DNA from: Variovorax paradoxus | GTDB taxonomy: Bacteria > Pseudomonadota > Gammaproteobacteria > Burkholderiales > Burkholderiaceae_C | Direction of reading: 5' to 3' | Length of the DNA stretch: 64,000 nt | Assembly: GCF_902712855.1 (NCBI RefSeq) | Contig: NZ_LR743508.1 | Span: 806,001 to 870,000, forward strand | Shown here: positions 1 through 8,542 of the stretch, in pieces | Position numbering within the stretch: the first letter of the stretch is position 1 | How the letters are laid out: each line of letters starts with the position of its first letter | Notes under the pieces: generated by a model | Databases searched by the model: none | The model's input: the letters and a program-made list of their open reading frames with translations, nothing else | Told to the model about the DNA's origin: nothing | Program-made: the position numbers and the translations under genes

Positions 1-1
1 C

Positions 2-775
2 ACCGCATCGTTCTCGAAGTTCATGCACGTGCTGCAGCTCGTGGCCGACGCCCAGGAGCCGGTGAACGTCGCGGCGCTGATGCGCGCCAGCGGCTACCCG
101 CGCCCCACGGTGCACCGCATCGTGGCGGCGCTCATCGCCGAGCGGCTCCTGGTGGAGAACCAGCACAGCGCCACGCTCGCGCTCGGCCCCAGGCTCATCC
201 AGCTCGCGAGCCGCAGCTGGGGCCGTTCCGAACTCCGCCTCGCGGCGGTGGACGAACTCAAGCGCCTGCGCGACCAGACCGGCGAGACCGTGCACCTGGC
301 CGTGCCCAACGGCAACAACATGGTCTACATCGAGAAGCTCGAGAGCCCGAGCGCGGTGCGCATGAGTTCGCGCATCGGCACCAGCGTGTCGCTGCACGCC
401 ACGGCAGTGGGCAAGGCCTATATGGCCGCACTCGACGACACGGCCCTGAAGGCGCTGATGAAGGGGCTGCCCATGCCGCGCTACACCGGCAACACCACGG
501 TGGAGCCCGCCGCGCTGCGGGCGCAGATCGAGCAGACGCGGCAGCGGGGCTGGTCGGTCGACAACGAGGAGAACGAGGCGGGCATCTTCTGCTTCGGCGC
601 CGTCATCCGCGGCGCCACCGGCGCGCCCGTGGCGGCCATCAGCGTCAGCACGCTGGTGTTCCGCCAGAAGGAGCATCCCGAGCAGGCCTATGTGGCGCCG
701 CTGCTCGAAGCCTGCCGCGTGATCTCCGAGCGCATCGCGCAGACGCCGTCGCTGGCGGACGGCGACGCGCTCTGA
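2..775 (+). CDS. IclR-family transcriptional regulator (5' partial)
   Basis: The reading frame is open from the first complete codon of the window, so the true start probably lies upstream; an internal ATG at 23 would cut into the first helix of the DNA-binding domain. The N-terminal ~60 residues form a winged helix-turn-helix with the recognition segment YPRPTVHRIV, followed by the IclR effector domain (roughly residues 80-250), including the conserved stretch SLHATAVGKAYMA. IclR proteins usually bind small aromatic or organic acids and control a neighbouring catabolic operon. The controlled genes are probably to the left, outside the window, because the next gene is convergent and unrelated. 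Confidence 0.85.
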   Translation, partial: TASFSKFMHVLQLVADAQEPVNVAALMRASGYPRPTVHRIVAALIAERLLVENQHSATLALGPRLIQLASRSWGRSELRLAAVDELKRLRDQTGETVHLAVPNGNNMVYIEKLESPSAVRMSSRIGTSVSLHATAVGKAYMAALDDTALKALMKGLPMPRYTGNTTVEPAALRAQIEQTRQRGWSVDNEENEAGIFCFGAVIRGATGAPVAAISVSTLVFRQKEHPEQAYVAPLLEACRVISERIAQTPSLADGDAL

Positions 776-807
776 TCCGCGGCCGCGCGCGGCCAACTTG
801 CGCGCGT

Positions 808-1071
808 TCAGCCGGCGCGCGACCTGTCGCGCTGCTCGAGCACATGCTGCAGCGCGGCCTCGAGCATCGGCCAGCTGGCGAAAAAATACACGCGGTCGGT
901 GCGGTCCCAGCGTCCGCCGAATTCCTTCAGCGTGACTGCGAACCCCGAGAGACTGCCCAGCAGCGCCGGCTTGGGAACCCCGTAGGGTTCCGTGAAATCG
1001 CCGACGTCGCAGCCGAGCCTCGCGGCCAGGGCCTGGGCCCGTTCGGTGGCGCGCGGCGAAGGGAGGAACAT
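808..1071 (-). CDS. small hypothetical protein
   Basis: This 87-residue protein has no family I recognise. It has normal GC-rich codon usage, an ATG start and a plausible globular composition with central hydrophobic/aromatic segments (VYFFASWPML) and an amphipathic C-terminal helix. There is no signal peptide or membrane helix. It converges with the IclR gene, whose stop is about 30 bp away. Short conserved proteins of this type are common in Burkholderiales, but the function cannot be inferred. Confidence 0.5.
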   Translation of the reverse strand: MFLPSPRATERAQALAARLGCDVGDFTEPYGVPKPALLGSLSGFAVTLKEFGGRWDRTDRVYFFASWPMLEAALQHVLEQRDRSRAG

Positions 1072-1415
1072 GGCGCCGATTTTCTTTGAACCGGAGATGT
1101 CATTTGACGTTGCGGCGGCCGCGCCTCATCACCCAAGGCGGCGCGTGAACGATGCGCGCTGGGCATCGGCGTGCCGTTCTCGAATGCACCGGAAAAGCAA
1201 AGGCCCGCCGGAAGGCGGGCCTGTGAACGAAAACGAAAGGTGACAGCGGTCGGCATCGAGGTTGTTCCCTGAGCGGTTTTTTTCTCCCTCCCTGCCTCTA
1301 CCTCTACCAGCGCCGAACCGCTGTCGAAAGGCAGTGTGCTCGACCCCGGTGAAGTCGCAGTGAAGTCCGTGAGGGAGTTTCGTGAAACGATACCTTGCGG
1401 CGCGCTTCGTGCCAC
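1072..1415. other. intergenic stretch without a supported gene
   Basis: I find no convincing coding sequence in these 344 bases. The overlapping open frames are extensions of neighbouring genes in the wrong phase. The only clear structure is the hairpin at 1201-1222, a probable terminator for the minus-strand hydrolase. The stretch 1223-1415 would then be a long 3' untranslated region. Confidence 0.5.
1201..1222 (-). terminator. probable rho-independent terminator
   Basis: A perfect inverted repeat has arms AGGCCCGCC and GGCGGGCCT and a GGAA loop. Read on the minus strand, the stem is followed by a T-rich tract (TTGCTTTTCC). The plus-strand side has no T tract, so it most likely ends transcripts of the AraC/hydrolase genes coming from the right. 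Confidence 0.7.
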
Positions 1416-2216
1416 TCAGTCGAACGAGGCCAGCCAGTCCCAGACCGTGCCGGGCGCCTCCACCATCACGTTGTGGCCATTCGGCCCGAGGTCGCGAGCC
1501 TCGGGGTCGAACAGGCGGGTCTGCTCGATCGTCACCATCGCATCGTGCGCGCCGCGGCCCAGGTGGACGGAACAGCGCGCCAATGTCAGCAGTTCGGCCA
1601 GCGGCGGCTTGCCGACGCCATTGGCGCGCGGGTCCATCGCAAGCTGCCAGCCATCGGTTTCGTGCGCGATGCCGCGCGCAACCGCGCAGGACGCCGCACC
1701 GGCGATGCCGGCCAGGCCCGACACCTTCAGGTAGCGGTCCCAGGCTTCTTCCTGCGTCGCGAACTTGCGGGCCGGCTGCGCGGCCAGCGAATCCATGCGG
1801 CGGACTTCGTCTTCGCTCCACGCGACCTTGATGCCGGCGCCGAAGACCCGGTGCGGCGCAACGCCGAACCAGCCGGTGGCCAGGGCCAGCGCCACCACCC
1901 CGCCTAGCGAATGCCCGAGCACCACGAGCCGGCCCGCGGGGTCGAGGTGCGGCAGCACGGCACGCGCGACGCTGGCTGCAATCTGGCCGGGCGCATAGGA
2001 CGCCTGCCGGCCGGACTGCCCGTGGCCGGGCAGGTCGGGTGCCATCCAGCGTCCATGCCAGCGGGCCCCGGCTTCCGCAAGCATCGGCGACCACACCGCG
2101 CCTGTTGCGCCCATGCCGTGCAGGAGCAGAAGCAGGTCGGGGCCTTCGCCGCCGTGTTCGATGTGCATGCCGGTCGTCTCCATGTCGTGGGGCGCGAAGA
2201 ATAACGCGACGGTCAT
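1416..2216 (-). CDS. alpha/beta-fold hydrolase
   Basis: The protein (266 residues from this ATG) has the alpha/beta hydrolase pattern: LLLLHGMG forms the oxyanion-hole strand turn, the nucleophile elbow is GHSLGG, and a late GPNGHNVMVE segment supplies the catalytic His. It is probably a cytoplasmic esterase or C-C/amide hydrolase; the substrate cannot be read from sequence. The start is uncertain: a GTG at 2234 and ATGs at 2183 and 2168 are in frame, and none has a clear Shine-Dalgarno site. It lies about 40 bp downstream of the AraC regulator on the same strand and may be co-transcribed with it, which would tie it to the monooxygenase cluster. Confidence 0.8.
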   Translation of the reverse strand: MTVALFFAPHDMETTGMHIEHGGEGPDLLLLLHGMGATGAVWSPMLAEAGARWHGRWMAPDLPGHGQSGRQASYAPGQIAASVARAVLPHLDPAGRLVVLGHSLGGVVALALATGWFGVAPHRVFGAGIKVAWSEDEVRRMDSLAAQPARKFATQEEAWDRYLKVSGLAGIAGAASCAVARGIAHETDGWQLAMDPRANGVGKPPLAELLTLARCSVHLGRGAHDAMVTIEQTRLFDPEARDLGPNGHNVMVEAPGTVWDWLASFD

Positions 2217-2252
2217 GCACGCGGGCTTCGCCACAAGGGCTGAAGCGTGCGA

Positions 2253-3269
2253 TCAGCGGCGCACCGCACCGCGCTCCATCGTCTCGGACGGCCGCTCGCC
2301 GAAGCGCGCGCGGTACTGCGCAGCGAAGTGGCCCAGGTGGAGAAAGCCGTACTTCTGCGCCGCCTCGCGCACGCCGGTGCCCTGGCTCGCGCCTGCTGCC
2401 AGGAGGTCGGCGCGCACCCGGTCGAGCCTGAGCTCGCGCAGGAATTCCATCGGCCCCTGGCCCGCATGCTGGCGAAACGCCAGCTGCAGGGCGCGTGCGC
2501 TGCAGCCGGCCTCGCGGCACACGTCGGCCAGCGACACGGGTTGCTCCGCGTGCGCCGCCATGAACTCCTGCGCCTTGCGCACCACGCGGGGCAGCAGCCC
2601 GCGTTGCGCATTGCCCGCAAGCGCGCGCGAATGGTTGTGGCCCGCCGACATCAGCAGGCTCGACATCAGGTATTCCTCGGCGTGCTCGGCGAGCCGGTTG
2701 CCTGCCTGCAGGGCGGTGCCCGCATCGAGCGTGCGCCGCAGGTAGTCGATGAAGTGCACCAGCGGCGCCAGCGCCGGGTCGTCCAGCGGCACGCCGAGGT
2801 CGAACACCAGCGCCTGGCGCACCGGTGCCTGAAGCAGCGCCTCGAGCCGCGACAGCAATGCCGAGCGGGCCAGCCGCACGATCAGGTGCGGACTGTCGTC
2901 GGCCCAGCGCATCGCGAGCGGCTCGGTCGGCGAGGGCAGCGACGCCAGCCGGGGCGTGGCCTCAATGTGCTGCGCGCCGCAGCGGATGTCGGCGCCGCCG
3001 CGCAGCGGAATCTGCAACAGGAAGAACTCCTGCAGGTAGCCCGGGTCGATCTGCACGCCGGGGCCGTACTGCACATAGTTGAGGCTCACGTCGCGGTGCA
3101 GCCGCGCGCTGTGGTGGCAGGCGTCCAGTTCGGTGCGCGGGCGCAGCATGGTCAGGCCGTGCGGGCAGAACACGCGCGCCACGCTCTCGCGCGCCTCGTC
3201 CATGTCGTGGCTCTCGAACAGTCGATAGCGCTGCAGCGGCAGCCCTGCGGTGATGGCGGCGGTTTCCAT
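2253..3269 (-). CDS. AraC-family transcriptional regulator of the monooxygenase cluster
   Basis: From the ATG at 3269 this is 338 residues. The first ~220 residues resemble the AraC_binding_2-type N-terminal domain used by regulators of aromatic catabolism. The last ~110 residues are the double helix-turn-helix AraC domain (EQPVSLADVCREAGCSARAL and later FLHLGHFAAQYRARFGERPS, the family signature). The open frame continues upstream to 3722, but that part is antisense to the dehydrogenase and does not look like protein. It is divergent from the SDR/monooxygenase genes, as in the iif and ind indole clusters where an AraC protein (IifR-like) is the activator. Direct repeats at 3345-3380 are candidate binding sites. 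Confidence 0.88.
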   Translation of the reverse strand: METAAITAGLPLQRYRLFESHDMDEARESVARVFCPHGLTMLRPRTELDACHHSARLHRDVSLNYVQYGPGVQIDPGYLQEFFLLQIPLRGGADIRCGAQHIEATPRLASLPSPTEPLAMRWADDSPHLIVRLARSALLSRLEALLQAPVRQALVFDLGVPLDDPALAPLVHFIDYLRRTLDAGTALQAGNRLAEHAEEYLMSSLLMSAGHNHSRALAGNAQRGLLPRVVRKAQEFMAAHAEQPVSLADVCREAGCSARALQLAFRQHAGQGPMEFLRELRLDRVRADLLAAGASQGTGVREAAQKYGFLHLGHFAAQYRARFGERPSETMERGAVRR

Positions 3270-3344
3270 GGCGCGAAGTGGGGGGCGAAGCGACCCTAGC
3301 AAAAACCGTCCCCACCCACAATTCGGATCGCCCCTCGGCAAAAA

Positions 3345-3380
3345 ACATGCGCGGCAGGGACAGCACATGCGCTTGCGGGA
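3345..3380 (+). promoter_or_regulatory. tandem direct repeat, candidate AraC-regulator binding sites
   Basis: The motif ACATGCGC-N4-GGGA occurs at 3345-3360 and again at 3365-3380, exactly 20 bp apart, about two helical turns. AraC-family activators usually bind paired direct repeats on one DNA face just upstream of the promoter. These lie between the divergent AraC gene and the SDR gene, 83 bp before the latter's ATG. The repeats are seen in the sequence; the regulator assignment is inference. Confidence 0.45.
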
Positions 3381-3462
3381 TGCGTCCGCGGCCTCCCGGC
3401 TCCTAACGTACGACCCCACGGGCCAGCCCGGCCCGGCCGATCCACGAAGGAGATCAAGCGTC

Positions 3463-4254
3463 ATGTTCAAGGGACTCGAAGGCAGGAGCGCCATCGTCAC
3501 CGGTGGCTCCACATTGATAGGCGCCGGCGTGGTGCGTGCGCTCCATGCGGCCGGCGTGAAGGTCGTCATCGCCGACATCGATGCCGACAACGGACAGGTG
3601 CTGGCGGATTCGCTCGGCGCCGGTGCGCGCTTCGTGCGCACCGACATCACCGACGACGCGCAGGTGGCGGCCTGCGTGGCGGAAGCGGCCGAGCGGCACG
3701 GCGGCGTGCACTTTCTCGTCAACCTGGCGTGCTCCTACGTGGACGACGGCTTCAAGTCGCCGCGCGCCGACTGGCTCACCTCGTTCAACGTGAACGTGGC
3801 AAGCGCGGTGGCCATGCTGCAGGCCGTGCATCCGCACATGGTGGCGGCCGGCGGCGGTGCGGTGGTCAATTTCACCAGCATCTCGTCGAGCGTGGCCCAG
3901 ACCGGCCGCTGGCTTTATCCGGTGAGCAAGGCCGCGATGGCTCAGCTCACGCGCAACATGGCGATGGACCTGGCCCCCGACCGCATCCGCGTGAACAGCG
4001 TGTCGCCGGGCTGGACCTGGTCGGCCGTGATGAACCAGCTCACGCACGGCGACCGCGCCAAGACCGACCGCGTCGCCGCGCCCTTCCATCTGCTGGGCCG
4101 CGTCGGCGATCCGGACGAGGTGGCGCAGGTGGTGCTGTTCCTGTGCTCGGAGCATGCGAGCTTCGTGACCGGTGCCGACTACGCGGTGGACGGCGGGTAC
4201 TCCGCCATGGGCCCCGAGCAGGCCGTGCCCGCCATTCCGAAGCTGATGGACTGA
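3463..4254 (+). CDS. SDR-family oxidoreductase (IifB/IndC-like candidate)
   Basis: This 263-residue protein has a Shine-Dalgarno (GAAGGAG, 3446-3452) before its ATG. It is a classical short-chain dehydrogenase with a slightly unusual nucleotide-binding turn (TGGSTLIGAG instead of TGxxxGIG), an acidic D at the end of strand 2 (VVIADID, suggesting NAD), a catalytic Ser in SISSS, YPVSK as the Tyr-Lys pair, and the C-terminal VTGADYAVDGG signature. As the first gene of the monooxygenase operon, its likely role, by analogy with indole clusters, is oxidation of 2,3-dihydroxyindoline to 3-hydroxyindolin-2-one. Substrate assignment rests on context only. Confidence 0.85.
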   Translation: MFKGLEGRSAIVTGGSTLIGAGVVRALHAAGVKVVIADIDADNGQVLADSLGAGARFVRTDITDDAQVAACVAEAAERHGGVHFLVNLACSYVDDGFKSPRADWLTSFNVNVASAVAMLQAVHPHMVAAGGGAVVNFTSISSSVAQTGRWLYPVSKAAMAQLTRNMAMDLAPDRIRVNSVSPGWTWSAVMNQLTHGDRAKTDRVAAPFHLLGRVGDPDEVAQVVLFLCSEHASFVTGADYAVDGGYSAMGPEQAVPAIPKLMD

Positions 4255-4292
4255 CCGGCCATCCGACACGCAGACGACCAAGGAGCACCACC

Positions 4293-5531
4293 ATGAAGCG
4301 AATCGCCATCGTCGGCGCGGGCCAGTCGGGCCTGCAACTGGGGCTCGGCCTGCTGGATGCGGGCTACGAGGTCACGATGTTCAGCAACCGCACGGGGGAC
4401 GACATCCGCCACGGCAAGGTGATGTCGAGCCAGTGCATGTTCCACAGCTCGCTGCAGATCGAACGCGACCTCGGGCTGGACCACTGGGGCAGCGAGTGCC
4501 CGACGGTCGACGGCATCGGCCTGGCCGTGCCGCACCCGGAGCAGAAGGGTGCGAAGGTGATCGACTGGGCCGCGCGGCTGCACTCGAGCGCGCAGTCGGT
4601 CGACCAGCGCGTGAAGATCCCCGCGTGGATGGCCGATTTCCAGAAGAAGGGCGGCGAGCTGGTCTTCAAGGACGCCGGCATCGACGAACTCGAGACCTGC
4701 ACGCAGACCCACGACCTCACGCTGGTGGCGAGCGGCAAGGGCGAGATCTCGAAACTGTTCGAGCGCGACGCGCACAAGTCGAGCTACGACAAGCCGCAGC
4801 GCGCGCTCGCACTGACCTACGTGAAGGGCATGGCACCGCGCGAGCCGTTCTCGGCCGTGTGCTTCAACCTGATCCCCGGCGTGGGCGAGTACTTCGTGTT
4901 CCCGGCGCTCACCACCACCGGGCCATGCGAGATCATGGTGTTCGAGGGCGTGCCCGGCGGCCCGATGGACTGCTGGGCCGACGTGAAGACGCCACAGGAG
5001 CACCTGGCGCGAAGCCAATGGATCATCGACACCTTCACGCCGTGGGAAGCCGCGCGATGCAGGGACGTCGAGCTCACCGACGACAACGGCACGCTTGCCG
5101 GGCGCTTCGCGCCGACGGTGCGAAAGCCCGTCGCCACGCTGCCCTCGGGCCGCAAGGTGCTCGGGCTGGCCGACGTGGTGGTGCTCAACGATCCGATCAC
5201 CGGCCAGGGCTCGAACAACGCGGCCAAGTGCGCCGACGTGTACCTGAAGAGCATCCTCGCGCGCGGCGGCGATGCCGCCGACGCCGCATGGATGCAGCAG
5301 ACCTTCGACCGCTACTGGTTCGGCTATTCGCAATGGGTCACGCGGTGGACCAACATGCTGCTCGCACCGCCGCCGGACCACGTGCTCAAGCTGCTCGGCA
5401 GCGCCGGCGCGATACCGCCTCTGGCCAGTGCGATCGCCAACGGCTTCGACGACCCGCGCACCTTCTTCCCGTGGTTCGCCGACCCTGCGGAGGCCGACCG
5501 CTACATCGACACCTGCGCGGCAGCGGCCTGA
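4293..5531 (+). CDS. styrene monooxygenase StyA-like flavoprotein (StyA1 type)
   Basis: This 412-residue protein matches the single-component length of StyA (about 415). The N-terminal FAD-binding turn is GAGQSGLQLGLGL, and the conserved VASGKGEISKLFERD and LNDPITGQGSNNAAK segments of group E flavoprotein monooxygenases follow. It needs FADH2 from a separate reductase; the only reductase here is the C-terminal domain of the next gene. Group E enzymes epoxidise styrene or indole and sulfoxidise aryl sulfides. Gene context (SDR, DLH-SnoaL fusion) favours indole. It starts 38 bp after the SDR stop with an AGGAG upstream and is clearly a tandem duplicate of the following monooxygenase domain. Confidence 0.88.
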   Translation: MKRIAIVGAGQSGLQLGLGLLDAGYEVTMFSNRTGDDIRHGKVMSSQCMFHSSLQIERDLGLDHWGSECPTVDGIGLAVPHPEQKGAKVIDWAARLHSSAQSVDQRVKIPAWMADFQKKGGELVFKDAGIDELETCTQTHDLTLVASGKGEISKLFERDAHKSSYDKPQRALALTYVKGMAPREPFSAVCFNLIPGVGEYFVFPALTTTGPCEIMVFEGVPGGPMDCWADVKTPQEHLARSQWIIDTFTPWEAARCRDVELTDDNGTLAGRFAPTVRKPVATLPSGRKVLGLADVVVLNDPITGQGSNNAAKCADVYLKSILARGGDAADAAWMQQTFDRYWFGYSQWVTRWTNMLLAPPPDHVLKLLGSAGAIPPLASAIANGFDDPRTFFPWFADPAEADRYIDTCAAAA

Positions 5532-5545
5532 ACCGGATCGAGCAC

Positions 5546-7279
5546 ATGGCAAGAAGCGTGGCCATCGTCGGGGCCGGACAGTCCGGCATGCAACTCGCGC
5601 TCGGCCTGCAGGCGGCGGGGCACGATGTGACGGTTTTCTCCAACCGCACGGCGCAGGAGATCTTCGACGGGCCGGTGATGTCGAGCCAGTGCATGTTCGA
5701 GACCGCGCTGCAGACCGAGCGCGAACTCGGCCTCGATTTCTGGGCCGGCCTGTGCCCGGACGTGGAAGGCATCGGCATGACGGTGCGCAACCCGCAGGGC
5801 GGCAAGGCCATCGAGTGGAGCGCGCGGCTCGACGGCGCGGCGCAGTCGGTCGACCAGCGCGTGAAGATCCACGGCTGGATGAACACCTTCGAGCAGCGCG
5901 GCGGCCGCCTCGTGCTGCACGACGTGGGGCTCGGCGAACTCGAGGCCTGCGCGCAGTCGCACGACCTGGTGGTCGTGGCGAGCGGCAAGGGAGAGATCTC
6001 GAAGCTGTTCGAGCGCGACGCCGGACGCTGCGCGTTCGATGCGCCGCAGCGCGTGCTGGCGCTCACCTACGTGAAGGGCATGCGGCCGCGCGAACCGTTC
6101 CCGGCCGTGAGCTTCAACCTGGTTCCGGGCGTGGGCGAATACTTCGTGTTCCCCGCGCTCACCACCACCGGGCCGTGCGAGATCATGGTGTTCGAGGGCG
6201 TGCCCGGCGGGCCGATGGACTGCTGGTCCGACGTGAAGACGCCGCAGGAGCATTTGGCGCGGAGCAGGCAGGTTCTCGAGACCTTCCTGCCCTGGGAGGC
6301 CGAGCGCTGCCGGGACATCGAGCTCACCGACGACAACGGCGTGCTGGTCGGCAGCGTCGCGCCGACGGTGCGCAGGCCGGTCGCCAGGCTGCCGTCGGGG
6401 CGCCACGTGCTAGGGCTGGCCGACGTCGTGGTGCTGAACGATCCGATCACCGGGCAGGGCTCGAACAACGCGGCCAAGAGCGCGGCCATCTATCTGGGCC
6501 GCATCCTGGCGCACGGCGATGCGGCCTTCGACACCGCCTGGATGCAGGAGACGTTCGACCGCTACTGGGAAGGCTACGCCCGCTGGGCCACCGGCTGGAC
6601 GAACAGCCTGCTCGCGCCGCCGAAGCCGCACCTGCACAAGCTGCTGCAGAGCGCCACGCACATGCCGGCGGTGGCCAGCACGGTGGTCAACGGCTTCGAC
6701 GATCCGCGCGCGTTCGCGCCCTGGTGGTTCGATGCGTCGCAGGCCGACCGCTTCCTGGAAGAGAAGGCGCGCGAAGCCGCGGCCGACCGCTTCGACCGGC
6801 GCGATTTCCGCAAGGCACTGGGGCAGTTCTCGACCGGCGTCACCGTCATCACCACGCGCGCCATCGACGGGCGGCGCGTGGGCATGACGGCCAACTCGTT
6901 CTCGTCGGTGTCGCTCGACCCGCCACTGGTGCTGTGGAGCCTGGCGCGCAACGCGCCGAGCGTGGCCGACTTCGCCGGCGCCAGCCATTTCGCGATCAAC
7001 GTGCTGGCGGCGCACCAGCATCACCTGTCCCGCCGGTTCTCCACGCCGCAGGCCGACAAGTTCGGCGGCGTCGACTGCTGCGAGGGAACCGCGGGCGTGC
7101 CGTTGCTCAACGACGTCATCGCCCGCTTCGTCTGCCGCAACGTCAGGCAATATGACGGGGGCGATCACCTCATCTTCATCGGCGAAGTCGAGCGCTACGA
7201 CCGCTTCGAGGGCGAGCCGCTGGTCTTTCACTCTGGCTACTACCAGGTGACGACGCGGCACCCGGAATGTTTGCAATAG
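5546..7279 (+). CDS. fused styrene/indole monooxygenase-flavin reductase (StyA2B type)
   Basis: The 577-residue protein joins two enzymes. Residues 1-~410 are a StyA-like FAD monooxygenase (GAGQSGMQLALGL; SGKGEISKLFERD; LNDPITGQGSNNAAK). After a short charged linker, residues ~420-577 form a StyB/HpaC-like flavin reductase (FRKALGQFSTGVTVIT, GMTANSFSSVSLDPPL, FAINVLAAHQ). Such StyA2B fusions are known from Rhodococcus opacus 1CP and Variovorax paradoxus EPS, always beside a StyA1. The fusion makes its own FADH2 and can feed the partner StyA1. It begins 14 bp after the stop of StyA1 and precedes the DLH-SnoaL gene by 20 bp, so all are surely one operon. Confidence 0.9.
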   Translation: MARSVAIVGAGQSGMQLALGLQAAGHDVTVFSNRTAQEIFDGPVMSSQCMFETALQTERELGLDFWAGLCPDVEGIGMTVRNPQGGKAIEWSARLDGAAQSVDQRVKIHGWMNTFEQRGGRLVLHDVGLGELEACAQSHDLVVVASGKGEISKLFERDAGRCAFDAPQRVLALTYVKGMRPREPFPAVSFNLVPGVGEYFVFPALTTTGPCEIMVFEGVPGGPMDCWSDVKTPQEHLARSRQVLETFLPWEAERCRDIELTDDNGVLVGSVAPTVRRPVARLPSGRHVLGLADVVVLNDPITGQGSNNAAKSAAIYLGRILAHGDAAFDTAWMQETFDRYWEGYARWATGWTNSLLAPPKPHLHKLLQSATHMPAVASTVVNGFDDPRAFAPWWFDASQADRFLEEKAREAAADRFDRRDFRKALGQFSTGVTVITTRAIDGRRVGMTANSFSSVSLDPPLVLWSLARNAPSVADFAGASHFAINVLAAHQHHLSRRFSTPQADKFGGVDCCEGTAGVPLLNDVIARFVCRNVRQYDGGDHLIFIGEVERYDRFEGEPLVFHSGYYQVTTRHPECLQ

Positions 7280-7299
7280 ACCCAGAACGGAGAACCCAC

Positions 7300-8532
7300 A
7301 TGCAAGACAAGGCACAGGCTTCGGGCCAGTACATCCAGATGAAGGCCGCCGACGGCAGCGGCAGCTTCCGCGGCTACCTTGCCGTTCCGAAGAGCGGCAG
7401 CGGGCCGGGACTGGTGATCGCGCAGGAGATCTTCGGCATCAACCACACCATGCGAGAGGTGGCCGACTACTACGCCGAGGAAGGCTACGTGGCGCTGGTG
7501 CCCGACCTGTTCTGGCGCCAGGAGCCGAACGTCGAACTCGGCTACAGCGAGGCCGACTGGCAGCGCGCCTTTGCGCTGTACGGCGGCTTCGACGAGGCCA
7601 AGGGCATGGAAGACATGCAGACCGCCATCGACGCGCTGCGCGCGCGCGCCGAGGTGCCCGGCAAGAAGGTCGGCGTGCTCGGCTTCTGCCTCGGCGGCAA
7701 GCTCGCGTACCTCGCGGCCTGCCGCACCGATGCGGACGTGTCGGTCGGCTACTACGGCGTGGGCATCGATGCCGCGCTCGACGAGGCCGACAGGATCCGC
7801 AGCCCGCTCACCCTGCACATCGCCGAGCTCGACAAGTTCTGCCCGCCCGAGGCGCGCGACCGCATCCTCGCGACGCTCAAGGGCCGCCCCGGCGTGTCGC
7901 TGCACGTGTACCCCGGCATGGACCACGCCTTCGCGCGCGCCGGCGGCGAGCATTTCCACAAGCCGTCGGCGCTCATGGCGCACGAGCGCAGCATCGCCAC
8001 GCTGAAAGGCGCCATCGGCCCCGACTACGACCTCTCCGCGCTGTGGGACAAGCACTGCGAGTACGAGTTCGGCACGCGCAACGTCGACGACACCATGGGC
8101 ACGATGGTGGCCGAGCCCTACGTCAACCACATCCCGACCATGACCGGCGGCGTGGGCTACAAGGACCTGCACGCCTTCTACACGAACCACTTCGTCAACA
8201 GCAACCCGCCCGACACCTCTCTGGTGCCCATCTCGCGTACCGTGGGCGCCACGCAGGTGGTCGACGAGATGCTGTTCTGCTTCACCCACACCACCGAGAT
8301 TCCGTGGATGCTGCCGGGCGTCAAGCCCACCGGCAAGCGCGTCGAGGTGCCGCTGCTCGCGGTCATCAAGTTCCGCGGCGACAAGCTCTACCACGAGCAC
8401 ATCTACTGGGACCAGGCCAGCGTGCTGGTGCAGGTAGGGCTGCTCGACGCGAAACTGCTGCCGGTGGCCGGCGTGGAGACCGGGCGCAAGCTGCTGGACG
8501 AGACCCTGCCGTCGAACACCTTGATGCGCTGA
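7300..8532 (+). CDS. dienelactone hydrolase/SnoaL-like fusion protein (IifA-like candidate)
   Basis: The ATG at 7300 follows a Shine-Dalgarno (ACGGAGA); the 410-residue product has two parts. Residues ~10-245 are a dienelactone-hydrolase fold with the DLH-type nucleophile Cys130 in GFCLGG, Glu43 in QEIFG and His209 in GMDHAF. Residues ~260-410 resemble a SnoaL/NTF2-like domain (HAFYTNHFV...VDEMLFCFTHT). A protein with this architecture occurs in bacterial indole-degradation clusters, where it is reported to convert 3-hydroxyindolin-2-one to anthranilate without a cofactor. I recall that association from the iif pathway and have not verified it by search. It ends convergently with DNA polymerase II, 10 bp away. 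Confidence 0.8.
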   Translation: MQDKAQASGQYIQMKAADGSGSFRGYLAVPKSGSGPGLVIAQEIFGINHTMREVADYYAEEGYVALVPDLFWRQEPNVELGYSEADWQRAFALYGGFDEAKGMEDMQTAIDALRARAEVPGKKVGVLGFCLGGKLAYLAACRTDADVSVGYYGVGIDAALDEADRIRSPLTLHIAELDKFCPPEARDRILATLKGRPGVSLHVYPGMDHAFARAGGEHFHKPSALMAHERSIATLKGAIGPDYDLSALWDKHCEYEFGTRNVDDTMGTMVAEPYVNHIPTMTGGVGYKDLHAFYTNHFVNSNPPDTSLVPISRTVGATQVVDEMLFCFTHTTEIPWMLPGVKPTGKRVEVPLLAVIKFRGDKLYHEHIYWDQASVLVQVGLLDAKLLPVAGVETGRKLLDETLPSNTLMR

Positions 8533-8542
8533 CGCCGCAGCC

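Noticed and set aside
1129..2520. Long minus-strand open frame (463 codons) overlapping the hydrolase and AraC genes
   Set aside because: It is Arg/Pro/Ala-rich without any family pattern and lies out of frame over two genes with clear domains; such shadows are common in high-GC DNA.
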